From an uncultured Elusimicrobiales bacterium (GTDB taxonomy: Bacteria; Elusimicrobiota; Elusimicrobia; Elusimicrobiales; Elusimicrobiaceae), in NCBI GenBank assembly GCA_944325055.1, contig CALUYP010000054.1:1-36477 (forward strand): a stretch of DNA of 36,477 bases, given 5' to 3'. The notes below the pieces were generated by a model, which was not told the DNA's origin, made no database searches, and saw only the letters and a program-made list of their open reading frames with translations. The position numbers were made by a program, and so were the translations under genes. Below, in pieces: positions 1 to 9,514 of the stretch. Each line of letters opens with the position of its first letter. Position 1 is the first letter of the stretch.

Positions 1-3000
1 GAAGCTTACCTGAGCGATACCGTCAATTCATGGAATTTTCTCTCACAAATCAGTTCCAAAAATATACCTGTTTTTTTAGACCGTACCCCTTTTAAAACGG
101 TTACAACCACTGTTTCGTATGAAAAGCCGTACCGTTCTAAAGAAGTTTCCATCCAACTGCCGGAACTGGAGAAAGGGTTTTACGTGTCGCTCAGCAGTTG
201 GGATGAATCGTTCGACTCCACAAAATCTCCGGTACTTGCTACGGTCCTCAACATTACAGATTTAGCTCTTTTCATCACGGCTGCTATTGAGGACGATCCG
301 GACAAATATACGGCCACGCTAGGAGCTCAATCCAAAACCTACCGTCCGGACTTGTTCCGTTTCTATACCGTTAATTTAAAAACGGGTGATCCGGCGGGAA
401 ATGCGGATTTGGACATTATTACCGCTTGGAACGGTACCCGTAAGCGCGGGTTTACGACTGAGGACGGCACTTCTACGCTGGCGGGAGAAATTACCGTTTC
501 GCCAAATGATTCCAAACGCAGTTCCCATTTTGTAAATGTGTTAGCCCAAAAAGAAGGCAGCAGCGCCTATACGGCCAATGCCGTCTATTTTCACTTCTAC
601 AATAAAGATCTGATCCGGCTCTATACCCAAACCGACCGTCCGATTTACCGGCCGGGTCAAAACGTCAAACTGGCGGTAAACGCCTTTGAGGTGCTGCCCC
701 GCGGGTTAAAAGTGTTTCCGAACCGTCCGGTAGAAATTGAAATTACAAACGCTTCCGGCGAAAAAGTTTTTTCCGCAGCGCCCTTTTTAAATGAAATGGG
801 TACCGCCCAATCAGCATTTAATATTCCGGAAAATGTTATGCTGGGTACGTTTCAAATACGTGCTTCGGTAACGGTTAACGGCCGCGCATTCCGCACTTAT
901 GAAACATTCCGGGTGGAAGATTTCAAACGTCCGGACTACGAGCTGACGCTCTTAGAGCCTGAAAAAACATTGGAATATGGAAAGGCGGCGTCAATCACAG
1001 GACATGCGCAATATTATTTTGGAACGCCTCTGCAAAACGCGACGGTCAAATATACGGTTCTGCGTCAAGATTATGTTCCCCCTTTCTATTGGTGGAGAGT
1101 ATATGCGCTGCGTCCTGAAAGCACCTCTATTGCCCAAGGCGAGACCTCTACGGATGAAAAAGGCGATTTTAAGATCAGCTTTACGCCTTCTTTATCACAA
1201 AAAAATGAGCAGTTTGCCAAATATGTGGTCAAGGCGGAAGTATACGATGAAAGCGGTCGTCCGGTTACGGCTTCCAACACGTATACCGTCAGCGCCCAGC
1301 CGAAACTGTTTAAGGTGGAATTCTCCCAAGGATTCTACAACGCCCAGGAAGCAACTCCATCCTTCGCCCAAATCGATTTAACGGATGCAAACGGACAATC
1401 CATCTCCGGTAAAATCACCCTGCAAGCGCATCGGTTGGAAAACAAACTGCCTGTTTTGAAAGACCCCGAATTCTACCCCGCCCGCAATCCTTCTTTGGAA
1501 CAATGGTACGAAAACGCCAAAGCAGAGGAAACCGCTTTTACAAAAACCTTAAATTTTAAAAATCCAGGTTCTCAAACAATAGACTTGCCTGCTTTGGCTG
1601 AAGGCGTTTACCGCTTAACGCTGAAAGCGGAAAAAGCAGACGCCCAGCAGCTGATTTTTATTGTTGCAAATGAAGAAAGCAACTTGGCGTTACCCGATGT
1701 CACGCTGGCACAGCATGCCGCCTACTATCCGGGCGAAACGGCGCGCATTTTACTGGGTGCAGGCGATTTAAAAGGCTCCAAACGGGTAGAAGTCTATTAC
1801 GGAGACACTTTTCTCAAACGCAAAGAAATGCTTGCCGGAGGGGTGTCGGTCTATTCGTTTCCGGTGGAACAAGAAGAACGCGGCGGATTGGCCGTTGCAT
1901 GGTTTGGGGCAAGCGATTATAAATTTCATCAAGGGTCCGCTAATATAGAAGTGCCGTTTGATAACAAAGAATTGGGCGTTACGTTTCAGGTGCCTTCTTC
2001 CGTGCGGCCGGGAGAGACCGCTACTTGGAAACTTACCGCCAAAGACATTACCGGCAACCCGGTGCAAGGACAGGCCAGCGTCACGGTATATGATAAATCC
2101 TTAGATTATTATGCCAAGAAAGAAAATCCGTTTACGCTCTCCTCTTTATTTAGCCAGACGGCCCATACGGCGGACCATGCCGACAGTGCATTGAACGGAA
2201 TTTCCAGCATTTATTACCAGCAAGCAATGCAGCCCTTTCTGGCGCCTCCGCTATTGCCGCTGTTAAACTTAAAGATGCAAAGGTATCTTTACCGTAATAC
2301 AGTCCAAGGAGCGCTGTCTTCCCCGAAAATGATGATGAAAAGCGCATTTTCCAACCAAACGGCTGAAGCCGAAGAAACCCTGTCCGTCTTGGACACGGCG
2401 GCTTCCGCTCCGGCCGCCGGCGCATTTGAATTTGCCGAGGCAGAAGACGCCCGGGAAGAAACGGGAGAAACCGCCGCCGCGGTGCGTACGGATTTTTCGG
2501 AAACCGCCTACTTCAATGCGGCGCTTCCGTTAATCAACGGACAAGCTTCCGTACGGTTTACCCTTCCGCAAAGTTTGACCGCTTGGAATATTTTAGGGTT
2601 TGTGCTGACAAAAAATGCGGATTTTGGCGCGTTTACCGCCCAAACCGTTACCCGCAAAGATTTTATGGTAAGACTGCAAATGCCGCGTTTTTACCGCGAA
2701 GGAGATAAAGGGGTACTGCAAGCGGCAATTACCAATTTAACGTCAAAAAAACTTTCCGCGGACATAGAAATAATTATCAACAAAGATAACGCCAATTCCA
2801 ATGCGTTATTTAATCTTTCCAAATCCAAAAAAACTGTTTCCGTCGGCGCCAACGCAACGGAGTTTGTAACGTGGGATATGACCGCTCCGTTCGAACCGGC
2901 GCTCTATAATATAACGGTAACAGCCCGAAGCGGCAAGAACAGCGACGCAGAGCAGAAAATATTGCCGGTGTATCCGGGGGAAGAACGTTTAATGGCTACC

Positions 3001-4755
3001 GCCAATTTGGCTCTTAAAAATGGGATGAATGAGTTATCGCTTTCCGAGTTGAAAGGGGTAGCGGCTGAGAAACTTCAAACCGCTTCGTTGACGTTGCATC
3101 CGAGCCTTGTATTATCCATACTCAATTCGATGCCCGCTGTTCTTTCTCAATCCTACAACGATTTGGTTTCGGCTCTGAACCGCTATATTCCGCTGGCGGT
3201 AATTAATAAATTCTACACACAATATCCCCAGCTACAACAAGCGGTTGCGAAACTGCCGAAACGTACGGGGACAAACGCTTCTTGGAATGAATCGGATCCG
3301 CTGCGGCTGACTCTTTTGGAACAAACGCCGTGGCTGCTTCAATCTCTGGGGAAGCAAACCCATACCGCGGATATTATTGATTTATTCAATCCGCAAATCG
3401 TAAGCTCGGTAAAAACCAAAGAAATGGCTAAAATTCTTAAATTTCAAAATAAAAACGGTTCATTCTCCTGGTTTCCTGGCGGGCAGGAAGACGAATACTT
3501 AACGCTTTATACGCTCAACGCTTTTGCGCAAGCACTTGCATATGGAGCGGATATTCCACAAAAATCCGCCCAACAAGCCTTCAGCTATATTGTTCCCCGT
3601 ATAGAGAAACGGCTGCAGGAAGATAAAACCGGTTCGGAATCAACGGTGGCCTATGCCTTGTACGCAGCGTATACGCTTTCAGGTTTTCCGCCCAACTGGG
3701 CACAAACCTCCGAAGCAAAGCCTTATATTAAACGCTGGGCCGATTATGCCGACCAACAGTCCCGTTTTATGACGGCGTTAGGCCAAATATACGCCGCCGC
3801 CGTGTACCACCGGTTAGGCGACGACATAAAGGCCAACCGCTATTTGGATTTGGTGCTTTCCCGTATGAAACAAAACGATTTGACCGGCGCCTATTTTGCA
3901 CCTGAGGCTGAAAGCTGGGTATGGTACCGCGATACGCTTTCCACCCAAACGGTAACGCTTCGCACTTTATTGGAGCTGCGGCCCCAGTCGGATAAAATTG
4001 ATCCGATGACCCAATGGCTTTTATTTAACCGCCAAACAAACAGCTGGTCTGATCCCAAAGCCGCAGCCCAAGCCGTATTTACCTTATTAGATGTTATGAA
4101 ATACAAAGGAGCTCTTTCTCTGCCGGCGGAATATCAGGTTGATTGGGCCGGGGAAAAGAAAACTTTCTCCTTTGAGCCGTTTGACTGGACGGAAGATTTG
4201 CAATGGGTGCTTCAAGAACAACAAATTACGTCTTCGGCACTGCAGGCTAAAATTGAGAAGAAAGGAGTATTGACGGATTTTGCTTCTTTGTCTGTGCTTT
4301 ACAAATCAGCAGAGGCGAAAGAATCTCCGAAAGGCGTTATCAACGTAACGCGCGAATATTTTACCCGTTTTACACAAGACGGCGTACAAAAGATCCGTCC
4401 GGTAAAAGATTTAGGAGAAATCCAAGTAGGAGAAGAAGTAGAAGTACATCTAAAAATCACATCCGACAGCGCGTTTGAATACGTTTTGTTGTCCGATCCG
4501 AAACCGGCCGGATTTGAGAGTGAAGAATTAACAAGCGGATGGACGTCAGATCCAATCTGGCTTTACCGGGAAAACCGCGACGCCGCCACCCGTTTCTTTA
4601 TTAACCAACTGCCTGCGGGAACCGTCACCCTGCGTTATGTGCTTCGCCCAACCTTGGAAGGTTCTTTCCACGCTTTACCCGCACAAATACAATCGATGTA
4701 CGCGCCGGAATTCGGCGCGCACACGGCGGCAGAAATACTTAGCGTAAATAAGTAA
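1..4755 (+). CDS. Bacterial alpha-2-macroglobulin family protein, 5'-truncated by the window edge
   Basis: Large periplasmic protein, 1584 residues visible. The frame is open from base 1 with no stop, and the residues before the first possible start (GTG at 184) already look like macroglobulin sequence, so the true start lies upstream. Visible signatures are the MG-domain motif YTQTDRPIYRPGQ (about 630-670), the A2M-domain segment around SLTAWNILGF (about 2570-2610), a helical thioester-type domain (about 3100-4100, including NSWSDPKAAAQAVFTLLDV) and a C-terminal receptor-like domain. Family members trap proteases, often through a Cys-Gln thioester in a CxEQ motif. Here the equivalent region (3121-3200, ending LNRYIP) has no Cys, and none of the visible residues is Cys. 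It therefore belongs to the thioester-less class, like E. coli YfaS (from memory). The frequent partner pbpC is not downstream. The family call is firm; the role is inferred. Confidence 0.9.
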   Translation, partial: EAYLSDTVNSWNFLSQISSKNIPVFLDRTPFKTVTTTVSYEKPYRSKEVSIQLPELEKGFYVSLSSWDESFDSTKSPVLATVLNITDLALFITAAIEDDPDKYTATLGAQSKTYRPDLFRFYTVNLKTGDPAGNADLDIITAWNGTRKRGFTTEDGTSTLAGEITVSPNDSKRSSHFVNVLAQKEGSSAYTANAVYFHFYNKDLIRLYTQTDRPIYRPGQNVKLAVNAFEVLPRGLKVFPNRPVEIEITNASGEKVFSAAPFLNEMGTAQSAFNIPENVMLGTFQIRASVTVNGRAFRTYETFRVEDFKRPDYELTLLEPEKTLEYGKAASITGHAQYYFGTPLQNATVKYTVLRQDYVPPFYWWRVYALRPESTSIAQGETSTDEKGDFKISFTPSLSQKNEQFAKYVVKAEVYDESGRPVTASNTYTVSAQPKLFKVEFSQGFYNAQEATPSFAQIDLTDANGQSISGKITLQAHRLENKLPVLKDPEFYPARNPSLEQWYENAKAEETAFTKTLNFKNPGSQTIDLPALAEGVYRLTLKAEKADAQQLIFIVANEESNLALPDVTLAQHAAYYPGETARILLGAGDLKGSKRVEVYYGDTFLKRKEMLAGGVSVYSFPVEQEERGGLAVAWFGASDYKFHQGSANIEVPFDNKELGVTFQVPSSVRPGETATWKLTAKDITGNPVQGQASVTVYDKSLDYYAKKENPFTLSSLFSQTAHTADHADSALNGISSIYYQQAMQPFLAPPLLPLLNLKMQRYLYRNTVQGALSSPKMMMKSAFSNQTAEAEETLSVLDTAASAPAAGAFEFAEAEDAREETGETAAAVRTDFSETAYFNAALPLINGQASVRFTLPQSLTAWNILGFVLTKNADFGAFTAQTVTRKDFMVRLQMPRFYREGDKGVLQAAITNLTSKKLSADIEIIINKDNANSNALFNLSKSKKTVSVGANATEFVTWDMTAPFEPALYNITVTARSGKNSDAEQKILPVYPGEERLMATANLALKNGMNELSLSELKGVAAEKLQTASLTLHPSLVLSILNSMPAVLSQSYNDLVSALNRYIPLAVINKFYTQYPQLQQAVAKLPKRTGTNASWNESDPLRLTLLEQTPWLLQSLGKQTHTADIIDLFNPQIVSSVKTKEMAKILKFQNKNGSFSWFPGGQEDEYLTLYTLNAFAQALAYGADIPQKSAQQAFSYIVPRIEKRLQEDKTGSESTVAYALYAAYTLSGFPPNWAQTSEAKPYIKRWADYADQQSRFMTALGQIYAAAVYHRLGDDIKANRYLDLVLSRMKQNDLTGAYFAPEAESWVWYRDTLSTQTVTLRTLLELRPQSDKIDPMTQWLLFNRQTNSWSDPKAAAQAVFTLLDVMKYKGALSLPAEYQVDWAGEKKTFSFEPFDWTEDLQWVLQEQQITSSALQAKIEKKGVLTDFASLSVLYKSAEAKESPKGVINVTREYFTRFTQDGVQKIRPVKDLGEIQVGEEVEVHLKITSDSAFEYVLLSDPKPAGFESEELTSGWTSDPIWLYRENRDAATRFFINQLPAGTVTLRYVLRPTLEGSFHALPAQIQSMYAPEFGAHTAAEILSVNK

Positions 4756-4759
4756 ATTT

Positions 4760-4795
4760 GATAAATAGCCCCCGTCAAAACGGGGGCTATTTATC
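4760..4795 (+). terminator. Terminator after the macroglobulin gene
   Basis: A perfect 15-bp inverted repeat (GATAAATAGCCCCCG and its complement) with a 6-nt TCAAAA loop, starting 5 bp after the stop codon. The A/T-rich outer stem supplies the U-rich 3' side. The symmetry would also let it stop transcription from the other strand. Confidence 0.85.
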
Positions 4796-4863
4796 AGATA
4801 ATATATCAACCCCCGATATCCATCCATTTTTTTCTTGTCGATTTTCTCATTATTCTCATAATA

Positions 4864-4893
4864 TACTATAATGGAGATAATTCTATTAAGGAG
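4864..4893 (+). promoter_or_regulatory. Candidate -10 region and ribosome binding site of the nag operon
   Basis: TACTATAATGG contains TATAAT at 4867-4872, and AAGGAG lies at 4888-4893, five bases before the ATG at 4899. No good -35 is seen at 16-18 bp: TTGTCG at 4835 is too far and the TTTTCT-like sequence near 4842 is weak. The same TTTACTATAATGG-like string recurs in front of the potassium transporter gene at 18.55 kb. Confidence 0.4.
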
Positions 4894-4898
4894 CTTCT

Positions 4899-7361
4899 AT
4901 GCCCCATACATTAACCGTTTATGCGCCGGTAGGCGGAGCTGCTTTTCCATTAGAACAAGTCCCTGACCCCGTTTTTAGCGAACATATGTTGGGAGATGGC
5001 ATCGCCATCGACCCCGCTGAAGATATTATTATTGCCCCTTTCGACGGTAAAATTATCCATTTTAACAAAGAGTCCCATGCCCTTGTAATAGGACAAAATG
5101 GGGTGGAATTAATGATTCACGTCGGATTAGAAACCGTAAATTTAAAAGGAGAAGGATTTTCTCCCTTAGTCAAAACGGGGGATTCTATCAAAAAAGGTCA
5201 GCCGCTGTTACAATTTGATCCGGAGGTTTTGGCGAAAAAACAAGTTAGCCCGTTTGTGATTATTGTGGTTACTAATCCGGCAGAAGTGCTCATCAAACGC
5301 AAGGCAGAAGGGCTTGTCCAAGCAGGCAACATGTTGTTTGAAGTCTCTTATTCCGCCCAAGAAACAAAAACTGATTCAGCTGAAGAAAAATTTACCGAAT
5401 CACGACCCCTTACCGTTATCAACCCTAACGGCCTGCATGCCCGGCCGGCGGGGCGGCTGGCGCAGGCGGCGATGAAATATCCATTTGAAGTAGAAATAGT
5501 CAAGGGGAAAGAACACGCCAACGCCAAGAGTGTATTGTCAATCATGAGCATGGGGCTGGGTCATAACGATGTTATTACGCTTCGAGCGGGTGGACCGGAA
5601 AGCCAGGCAAAAAACTTTTTGGCGCAAATGGAGACTTGTTTTAAGGAAGGATTTGGAGAAGAGAAAATTTCTCTTGAAAAACAGTCCAACCGCGGCATTT
5701 TGACTGTCTGCGGCGGCTTAGCTTGCGGAAAAGCATTTGTATACACTGCCCTTTCCGTCTCGTTTGAAGAAAACGCCAAGAACCAAACGGAAGAAAAAAA
5801 ACGACTGGAAGAAGCTTTGCAAACAAAAATATCGGAAAAGAAAACCCGCATTGCTACAGCTAAAAATGAAGACGCTAAAAATATTTTAAGAGCTCATCTA
5901 AGCATACTGCAAGATCCGGAATTGACGCAAGCAATCCAAGAAATGATTGCGCAAGGGAAAACGGCCGCTTACGCCATAGATCAAGCTATGTGTAAAGCAA
6001 TGGCCTTGTTACGGAAAACAGGCAATTCGCTGCTAATAGAACGCGTATCCGATTTAAAAGATTTGCGTCAAGATTTACTGTTGCTTATAAACGGTGAAAA
6101 ACAAGCCATGCCTTCCATTCCGAAAGGTTGTATTGTCATAGCAGATGAATTACTGCCTTCGGAGGCGGCGGCTTTGGAAGGATATGCGGCGGGAGTATTA
6201 TTGGCGCATGGTTCTCCCACGGCGCATACGAGCATATTGCTGCGCAATATGGGCATTCCCACCTTGGTGCAAGCGGGTGAGGAAGTGCTTCAGATTACTG
6301 CGGGAACAATGCTCTGTCTGGATGCAGAGCAAGCGGTCTATACCGTTCATCCTACGGCCGAGCAACTAGCCTCTTTCAAAAAGCGTTTAGAAACACGCCG
6401 TGCTGAACAGCTGTTGCAGCGTCAAAACGCTCGCAAACCGGCAAAAACGTTGGACGGCACAGAAATTCGGGTGGAAGGAAACGTTTCAAATGAAAAAGAA
6501 GCCATCCAAGCTATTTCCAACGGAGCGGACGGATTGGGGCTGGTACGCACAGAATTCTTATTTCACGGCAAATCAAAAGCTCCTTCCTTGGCAGAACAAC
6601 AGGCCGTCTATCAAGCTGTTTTAAATGCCGCGCAGAACCGCCCTGTTACATTTCGTTTATTAGACGCCGGTGGCGACAAACCGATTCCGTACGTCAATAT
6701 TCCACGTGAAGAAAATCCTATTGTCGGGGTTCGTGGTATACGTGCATTTAAATATAATGAAGAATTTTTCCGCACGCAGCTGCGGGCCATGTTAAGTCTG
6801 CACCAGGAAAACCAATTGCGCATTCTGCTTCCAATGGTCACATTTGAAGAAGAAATCGGTTTTTTTAATGACGTAATTAGACAAGAAAAGAACGCTTTGG
6901 GTTTAGAAAGCGACGTCGAAACCGGAATTATGATAGAAGTTCCTTCCGCGGCTCTGCTCAGCAGCCAGATGGCGAGAAAGACGGGATTTTTTTCGATTGG
7001 GACCAATGACTTAACGCAATATACTTTAGCCATAGACAGAGGCCACCCGGAATTAAGCTCCTTATCCGATCCACTCCACCCGGCCGTACTGAAATTAATT
7101 GGACTAACTTGCAGCGGAGCCAAACAATACGGGAAACCGGTTTCCGTCTGCGGGGCCATGGCGGGCGACTTGGCGGCGATACCGTTTTTAATCGGATTAG
7201 GGGTGACGGAACTGGCGGTAGGAGCCTCTTTAATAGCTCCGGTAAAAACGCTCATCCGACGGCTTGAATATCCCCTCTGTGCAGAAGCCGCCCGTAAAGC
7301 ATTAGAATTAGTCGATGCCCAAGAAGTACGCGCTTTAGCCCGGTCGGAATTTGGCCTTTAA
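4899..7361 (+). CDS. nagF: PTS multiphosphoryl transfer protein, EIIA(Glc/Nag)-HPr-EI fusion (NagF type)
   Basis: A single 820-residue protein carries the soluble part of a phosphotransferase system. The order is EIIA of the glucose/GlcNAc family (about 1-150; His60 and active-site His74 in IHVGLETVNLKG), HPr (about 168-255; active His180 in NGLHARPAG; Ser211 at the regulatory Ser46 position) and Enzyme I (about 265-820; phospho-His443 in SPTAHTS, DAGGDKP, Cys751 in VCGAMAGD). It should pass phosphate from PEP to a membrane EIIBC. The same domain order is known for NagF of Pseudomonas and relatives, and the downstream nagB and nagA support GlcNAc as substrate. Enzyme I proteins usually have CGE(M/L)AGD, but here Glu is Ala753. 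No EIIBC gene is in the window. The linker around 150-168 is charged and low in complexity. Domain calls are firm; substrate is inferred from neighbours. Confidence 0.93.
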   Translation: MPHTLTVYAPVGGAAFPLEQVPDPVFSEHMLGDGIAIDPAEDIIIAPFDGKIIHFNKESHALVIGQNGVELMIHVGLETVNLKGEGFSPLVKTGDSIKKGQPLLQFDPEVLAKKQVSPFVIIVVTNPAEVLIKRKAEGLVQAGNMLFEVSYSAQETKTDSAEEKFTESRPLTVINPNGLHARPAGRLAQAAMKYPFEVEIVKGKEHANAKSVLSIMSMGLGHNDVITLRAGGPESQAKNFLAQMETCFKEGFGEEKISLEKQSNRGILTVCGGLACGKAFVYTALSVSFEENAKNQTEEKKRLEEALQTKISEKKTRIATAKNEDAKNILRAHLSILQDPELTQAIQEMIAQGKTAAYAIDQAMCKAMALLRKTGNSLLIERVSDLKDLRQDLLLLINGEKQAMPSIPKGCIVIADELLPSEAAALEGYAAGVLLAHGSPTAHTSILLRNMGIPTLVQAGEEVLQITAGTMLCLDAEQAVYTVHPTAEQLASFKKRLETRRAEQLLQRQNARKPAKTLDGTEIRVEGNVSNEKEAIQAISNGADGLGLVRTEFLFHGKSKAPSLAEQQAVYQAVLNAAQNRPVTFRLLDAGGDKPIPYVNIPREENPIVGVRGIRAFKYNEEFFRTQLRAMLSLHQENQLRILLPMVTFEEEIGFFNDVIRQEKNALGLESDVETGIMIEVPSAALLSSQMARKTGFFSIGTNDLTQYTLAIDRGHPELSSLSDPLHPAVLKLIGLTCSGAKQYGKPVSVCGAMAGDLAAIPFLIGLGVTELAVGASLIAPVKTLIRRLEYPLCAEAARKALELVDAQEVRALARSEFGL

Positions 7362-7402
7362 ATTTGGTTTCCGAAATATCTTATAAGAGGCAGAGAAAAG
7401 GA

Positions 7403-8230
7403 ATGCGTCTGATAGTAACCGATATGAATTTGGGATTGTGGGCGGCGGCATACGTCAAAGAAAAAATAAACAGCTTCCGCCCCACATCGGACAAACCGTT
7501 TGTATTAGGACTTCCCACCGGGGGAACGATGGTGGATTTCTATGCTAATTTACGGTTGTTTTACAAAGAAGGGCTGCTGGATTTTAAACATGTAGTTACT
7601 TTTAATATGGATGAATACGCCGGTTTACCGGCGGACCATCCGCAAAGCTATTGCAGTTATATGCAGCGTCACCTTTTTCAAGAAGTAAATATTCCCCGTC
7701 AAAACATTCACTTGCTAAACAGCCAATCATCCAATTACACCGAAGAATGCAACCGTTACGAACAAGTTATCCGGAGTTACGGCGGTATTGACTTGTTTGT
7801 TGGCGGAGTAGGACGCAACGGACACATTGCATTCAATGAACCGGGTTCTTCCTTAGAAAGCCGTACCCGGAAAGTAGAACTAACCGCTTCCACCCGTCAA
7901 GCCAATGCTCGATTTTTTTTAAATGATATGAACCGCGTTCCCACACATGCTTTAACTGTTGGAATAGGCACCATTTTTGAAGCCAAAGAATTATTATTTT
8001 TGGCCGCAGGTGCAAAAAAAGCGGCAGCAGTAGCCCATTTCAGCCGCCCTGGAATTAGCGCCGAGTGCCCGTTAACTATCTTAAAAAAACATCCATACGC
8101 CACTTTACTAGTCGATCCGTCCGCTTTTTCTTTAGTAGAAGGAACGCCTAAAAAAGTATTAGAACAAATGACACAAACCGCTCCTGACGCGGCGCATTGG
8201 GCATTGGAATTAAAGGAGGAACAGCTATGA
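7403..8230 (+). CDS. nagB: Glucosamine-6-phosphate deaminase
   Basis: Converts glucosamine-6-phosphate to fructose-6-phosphate and ammonia, the last step of amino-sugar catabolism before glycolysis. It has 275 residues (E. coli 266). The N-terminus MRLIVTD matches the usual MRLI start of the family, so I choose ATG 7403 over a TTG at 7364 that has no ribosome site. The purine-rich AGAAAAGGA abuts this ATG, an unusually tight spacing; AAGAGG further upstream may serve instead. Motifs are GLPTGGTM (substrate loop), Asp70 in NMDEYAG (catalytic base position) and GRNGHIAFNE with His141 and Glu146. Asn139 replaces the Asp of E. coli, as in Bacillus-type enzymes. It starts 42 bp after nagF and its stop overlaps the nagA start (ATGA), so translation is probably coupled. 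Confidence 0.95.
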   Translation: MRLIVTDMNLGLWAAAYVKEKINSFRPTSDKPFVLGLPTGGTMVDFYANLRLFYKEGLLDFKHVVTFNMDEYAGLPADHPQSYCSYMQRHLFQEVNIPRQNIHLLNSQSSNYTEECNRYEQVIRSYGGIDLFVGGVGRNGHIAFNEPGSSLESRTRKVELTASTRQANARFFLNDMNRVPTHALTVGIGTIFEAKELLFLAAGAKKAAAVAHFSRPGISAECPLTILKKHPYATLLVDPSAFSLVEGTPKKVLEQMTQTAPDAAHWALELKEEQL

Positions 8231-9393
8231 ACGAATTCTTAATTACCCATGTGTGCGTGGTAACGCCGCAAGAAACACTTCAGAATGTTTCTTTATGGAT
8301 ACAAAACGATACGATCTTTCGTATCCTTCCAGAAGGAGATTTGCCGCCGGAAACGAAAAAACTGCCTCGTATAGAGGCAAAAGGCTGTACAGCTATACCC
8401 GGATTTATTGATTTGCACATTCATGGTTATGCTGGTTTTGGACCGGAACTGGGAGACCCTCAATCGCTGTTGCAAATGTCGGAATCCTTAGCCCAAACGG
8501 GCGTATCCGCTTTTTGTCCTACTCTGTACTGCGCCAAACCAGAAGAAATGGAAAAAAGAATCAAAAAATTGATTCCAGCTTTGGGTCTTGAACGGGGATC
8601 CCGTATCATTGGCTTTCATCTGGAAGGCCCTTTTATCTCTCCCCAAAAACCGGGAGTCATGAAACCAGAAGATATCGCACCGGTGGATTTAGAATCCTTT
8701 AAACGGATTTATAAAGCCGCCCAAGGAAAAATTGCCGCGGTAACCTTGGCGCCGGAATTGCCGGGCATCGAATCCGTCATCTTATTCGCCCGGTCAAACG
8801 GTATTGTAGTGCAAGCGGGGCATACCAACGCCACTTATGACGAGTTTCTGCTAGGCGCAGCACAAGGGGTAACCCATGTTACCCACCTGTTTAACGCAAT
8901 GAGTCCCTTTACCCACCGGGAACCCGGCGTAGCAGGGGCGGCGCTTATGCATCCGGGGATATCCTGCGAAATCATCGCGGACGGAATGCATGTACACCCA
9001 GACGTGATTTCCTTTCTCCGTACCGTTAAACCGGTTGAAAACATTTTGGCGGTCACGGATTCACTTCTGCCCACGGGACAAACAAAAGGCCCTTTCCAAG
9101 CAAACGGCGAAGCCGTTTTATTAGAACAAGGCATATGGAAACGCCGTTCAGACGGAGTAATAGCCGGCTCAGCACTGACCATGGCCAAAAGTTTTAAAAA
9201 TTTATTGAATTTCGGATATACCCTGCCTCAAGCGGTCGCCTGTACGGCAGGCAATGCGGCACGGTTGATGGGGCTCTCCAAACAAGGGTCATTAAAAGAA
9301 GGTTTTCAAGCTGATATTGTCTTATTAAATGACTCTTTCGAACTGCAATCCGTTTTTCTGCGAGGCAACCCACTCTATTCTCCTAAAGAATAA
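8227..9393 (+). CDS. nagA: N-acetylglucosamine-6-phosphate deacetylase
   Basis: Removes acetate from GlcNAc-6-phosphate, feeding nagB. It is an amidohydrolase-fold metalloenzyme of 388 residues, the usual length. Visible are HIHG at residues 64-67, metal ligand Glu133 in HLEGPF, His199 in GHTNAT, His220 in THLFNAM and catalytic Asp278 in AVTDS. Another in-frame start at 8197 lies inside nagB. ATG 8227 has an excellent AAGGAGG site 8 bp upstream and overlaps the nagB stop by ATGA, so it is preferred. It is the last gene of the nagF-nagB-nagA operon, closed by the terminator at 9431. The histidines of HIHG fit the two-metal type rather than the E. coli variant that lacks them. Confidence 0.95.
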   Translation: MNEFLITHVCVVTPQETLQNVSLWIQNDTIFRILPEGDLPPETKKLPRIEAKGCTAIPGFIDLHIHGYAGFGPELGDPQSLLQMSESLAQTGVSAFCPTLYCAKPEEMEKRIKKLIPALGLERGSRIIGFHLEGPFISPQKPGVMKPEDIAPVDLESFKRIYKAAQGKIAAVTLAPELPGIESVILFARSNGIVVQAGHTNATYDEFLLGAAQGVTHVTHLFNAMSPFTHREPGVAGAALMHPGISCEIIADGMHVHPDVISFLRTVKPVENILAVTDSLLPTGQTKGPFQANGEAVLLEQGIWKRRSDGVIAGSALTMAKSFKNLLNFGYTLPQAVACTAGNAARLMGLSKQGSLKEGFQADIVLLNDSFELQSVFLRGNPLYSPKE

Positions 9394-9430
9394 ATTAATG
9401 AAACGTCCTCGGCCCAACTGCATTTAAATA

Positions 9431-9467
9431 CAAAAACACTCCCTATACGCTGAAGGGAGTGTTTTTG
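9431..9467. terminator. Bidirectional terminator between nagA and the pilin cluster
   Basis: A perfect 14-bp stem (CAAAAACACTCCCT and complement) with a 9-nt loop lies between two convergent transcription units. A-runs on one side and T-runs on the other make it a good terminator for nagA (plus) and for the pilin operon (minus). Confidence 0.85.
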
Positions 9468-9514
9468 ATGTTTATTGATTGACAAAAAGCTGCGTTCAAG
9501 TCGCTTAACCGTTT

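Noticed and set aside
6611-7255. Long minus-strand ORF (214 codons) antisense to nagF
   Set aside because: It is a shadow of the Enzyme I frame: no ribosome site, no domain, and the plus-strand frame shows strong PTS motifs.
7817-7826. Asn139 in NagB where E. coli has catalytic Asp141, as a sign of inactivation
   Set aside because: Bacillus-type deaminases read GRNGH at this place, so it is a normal variant; His141 and Glu146 are kept.
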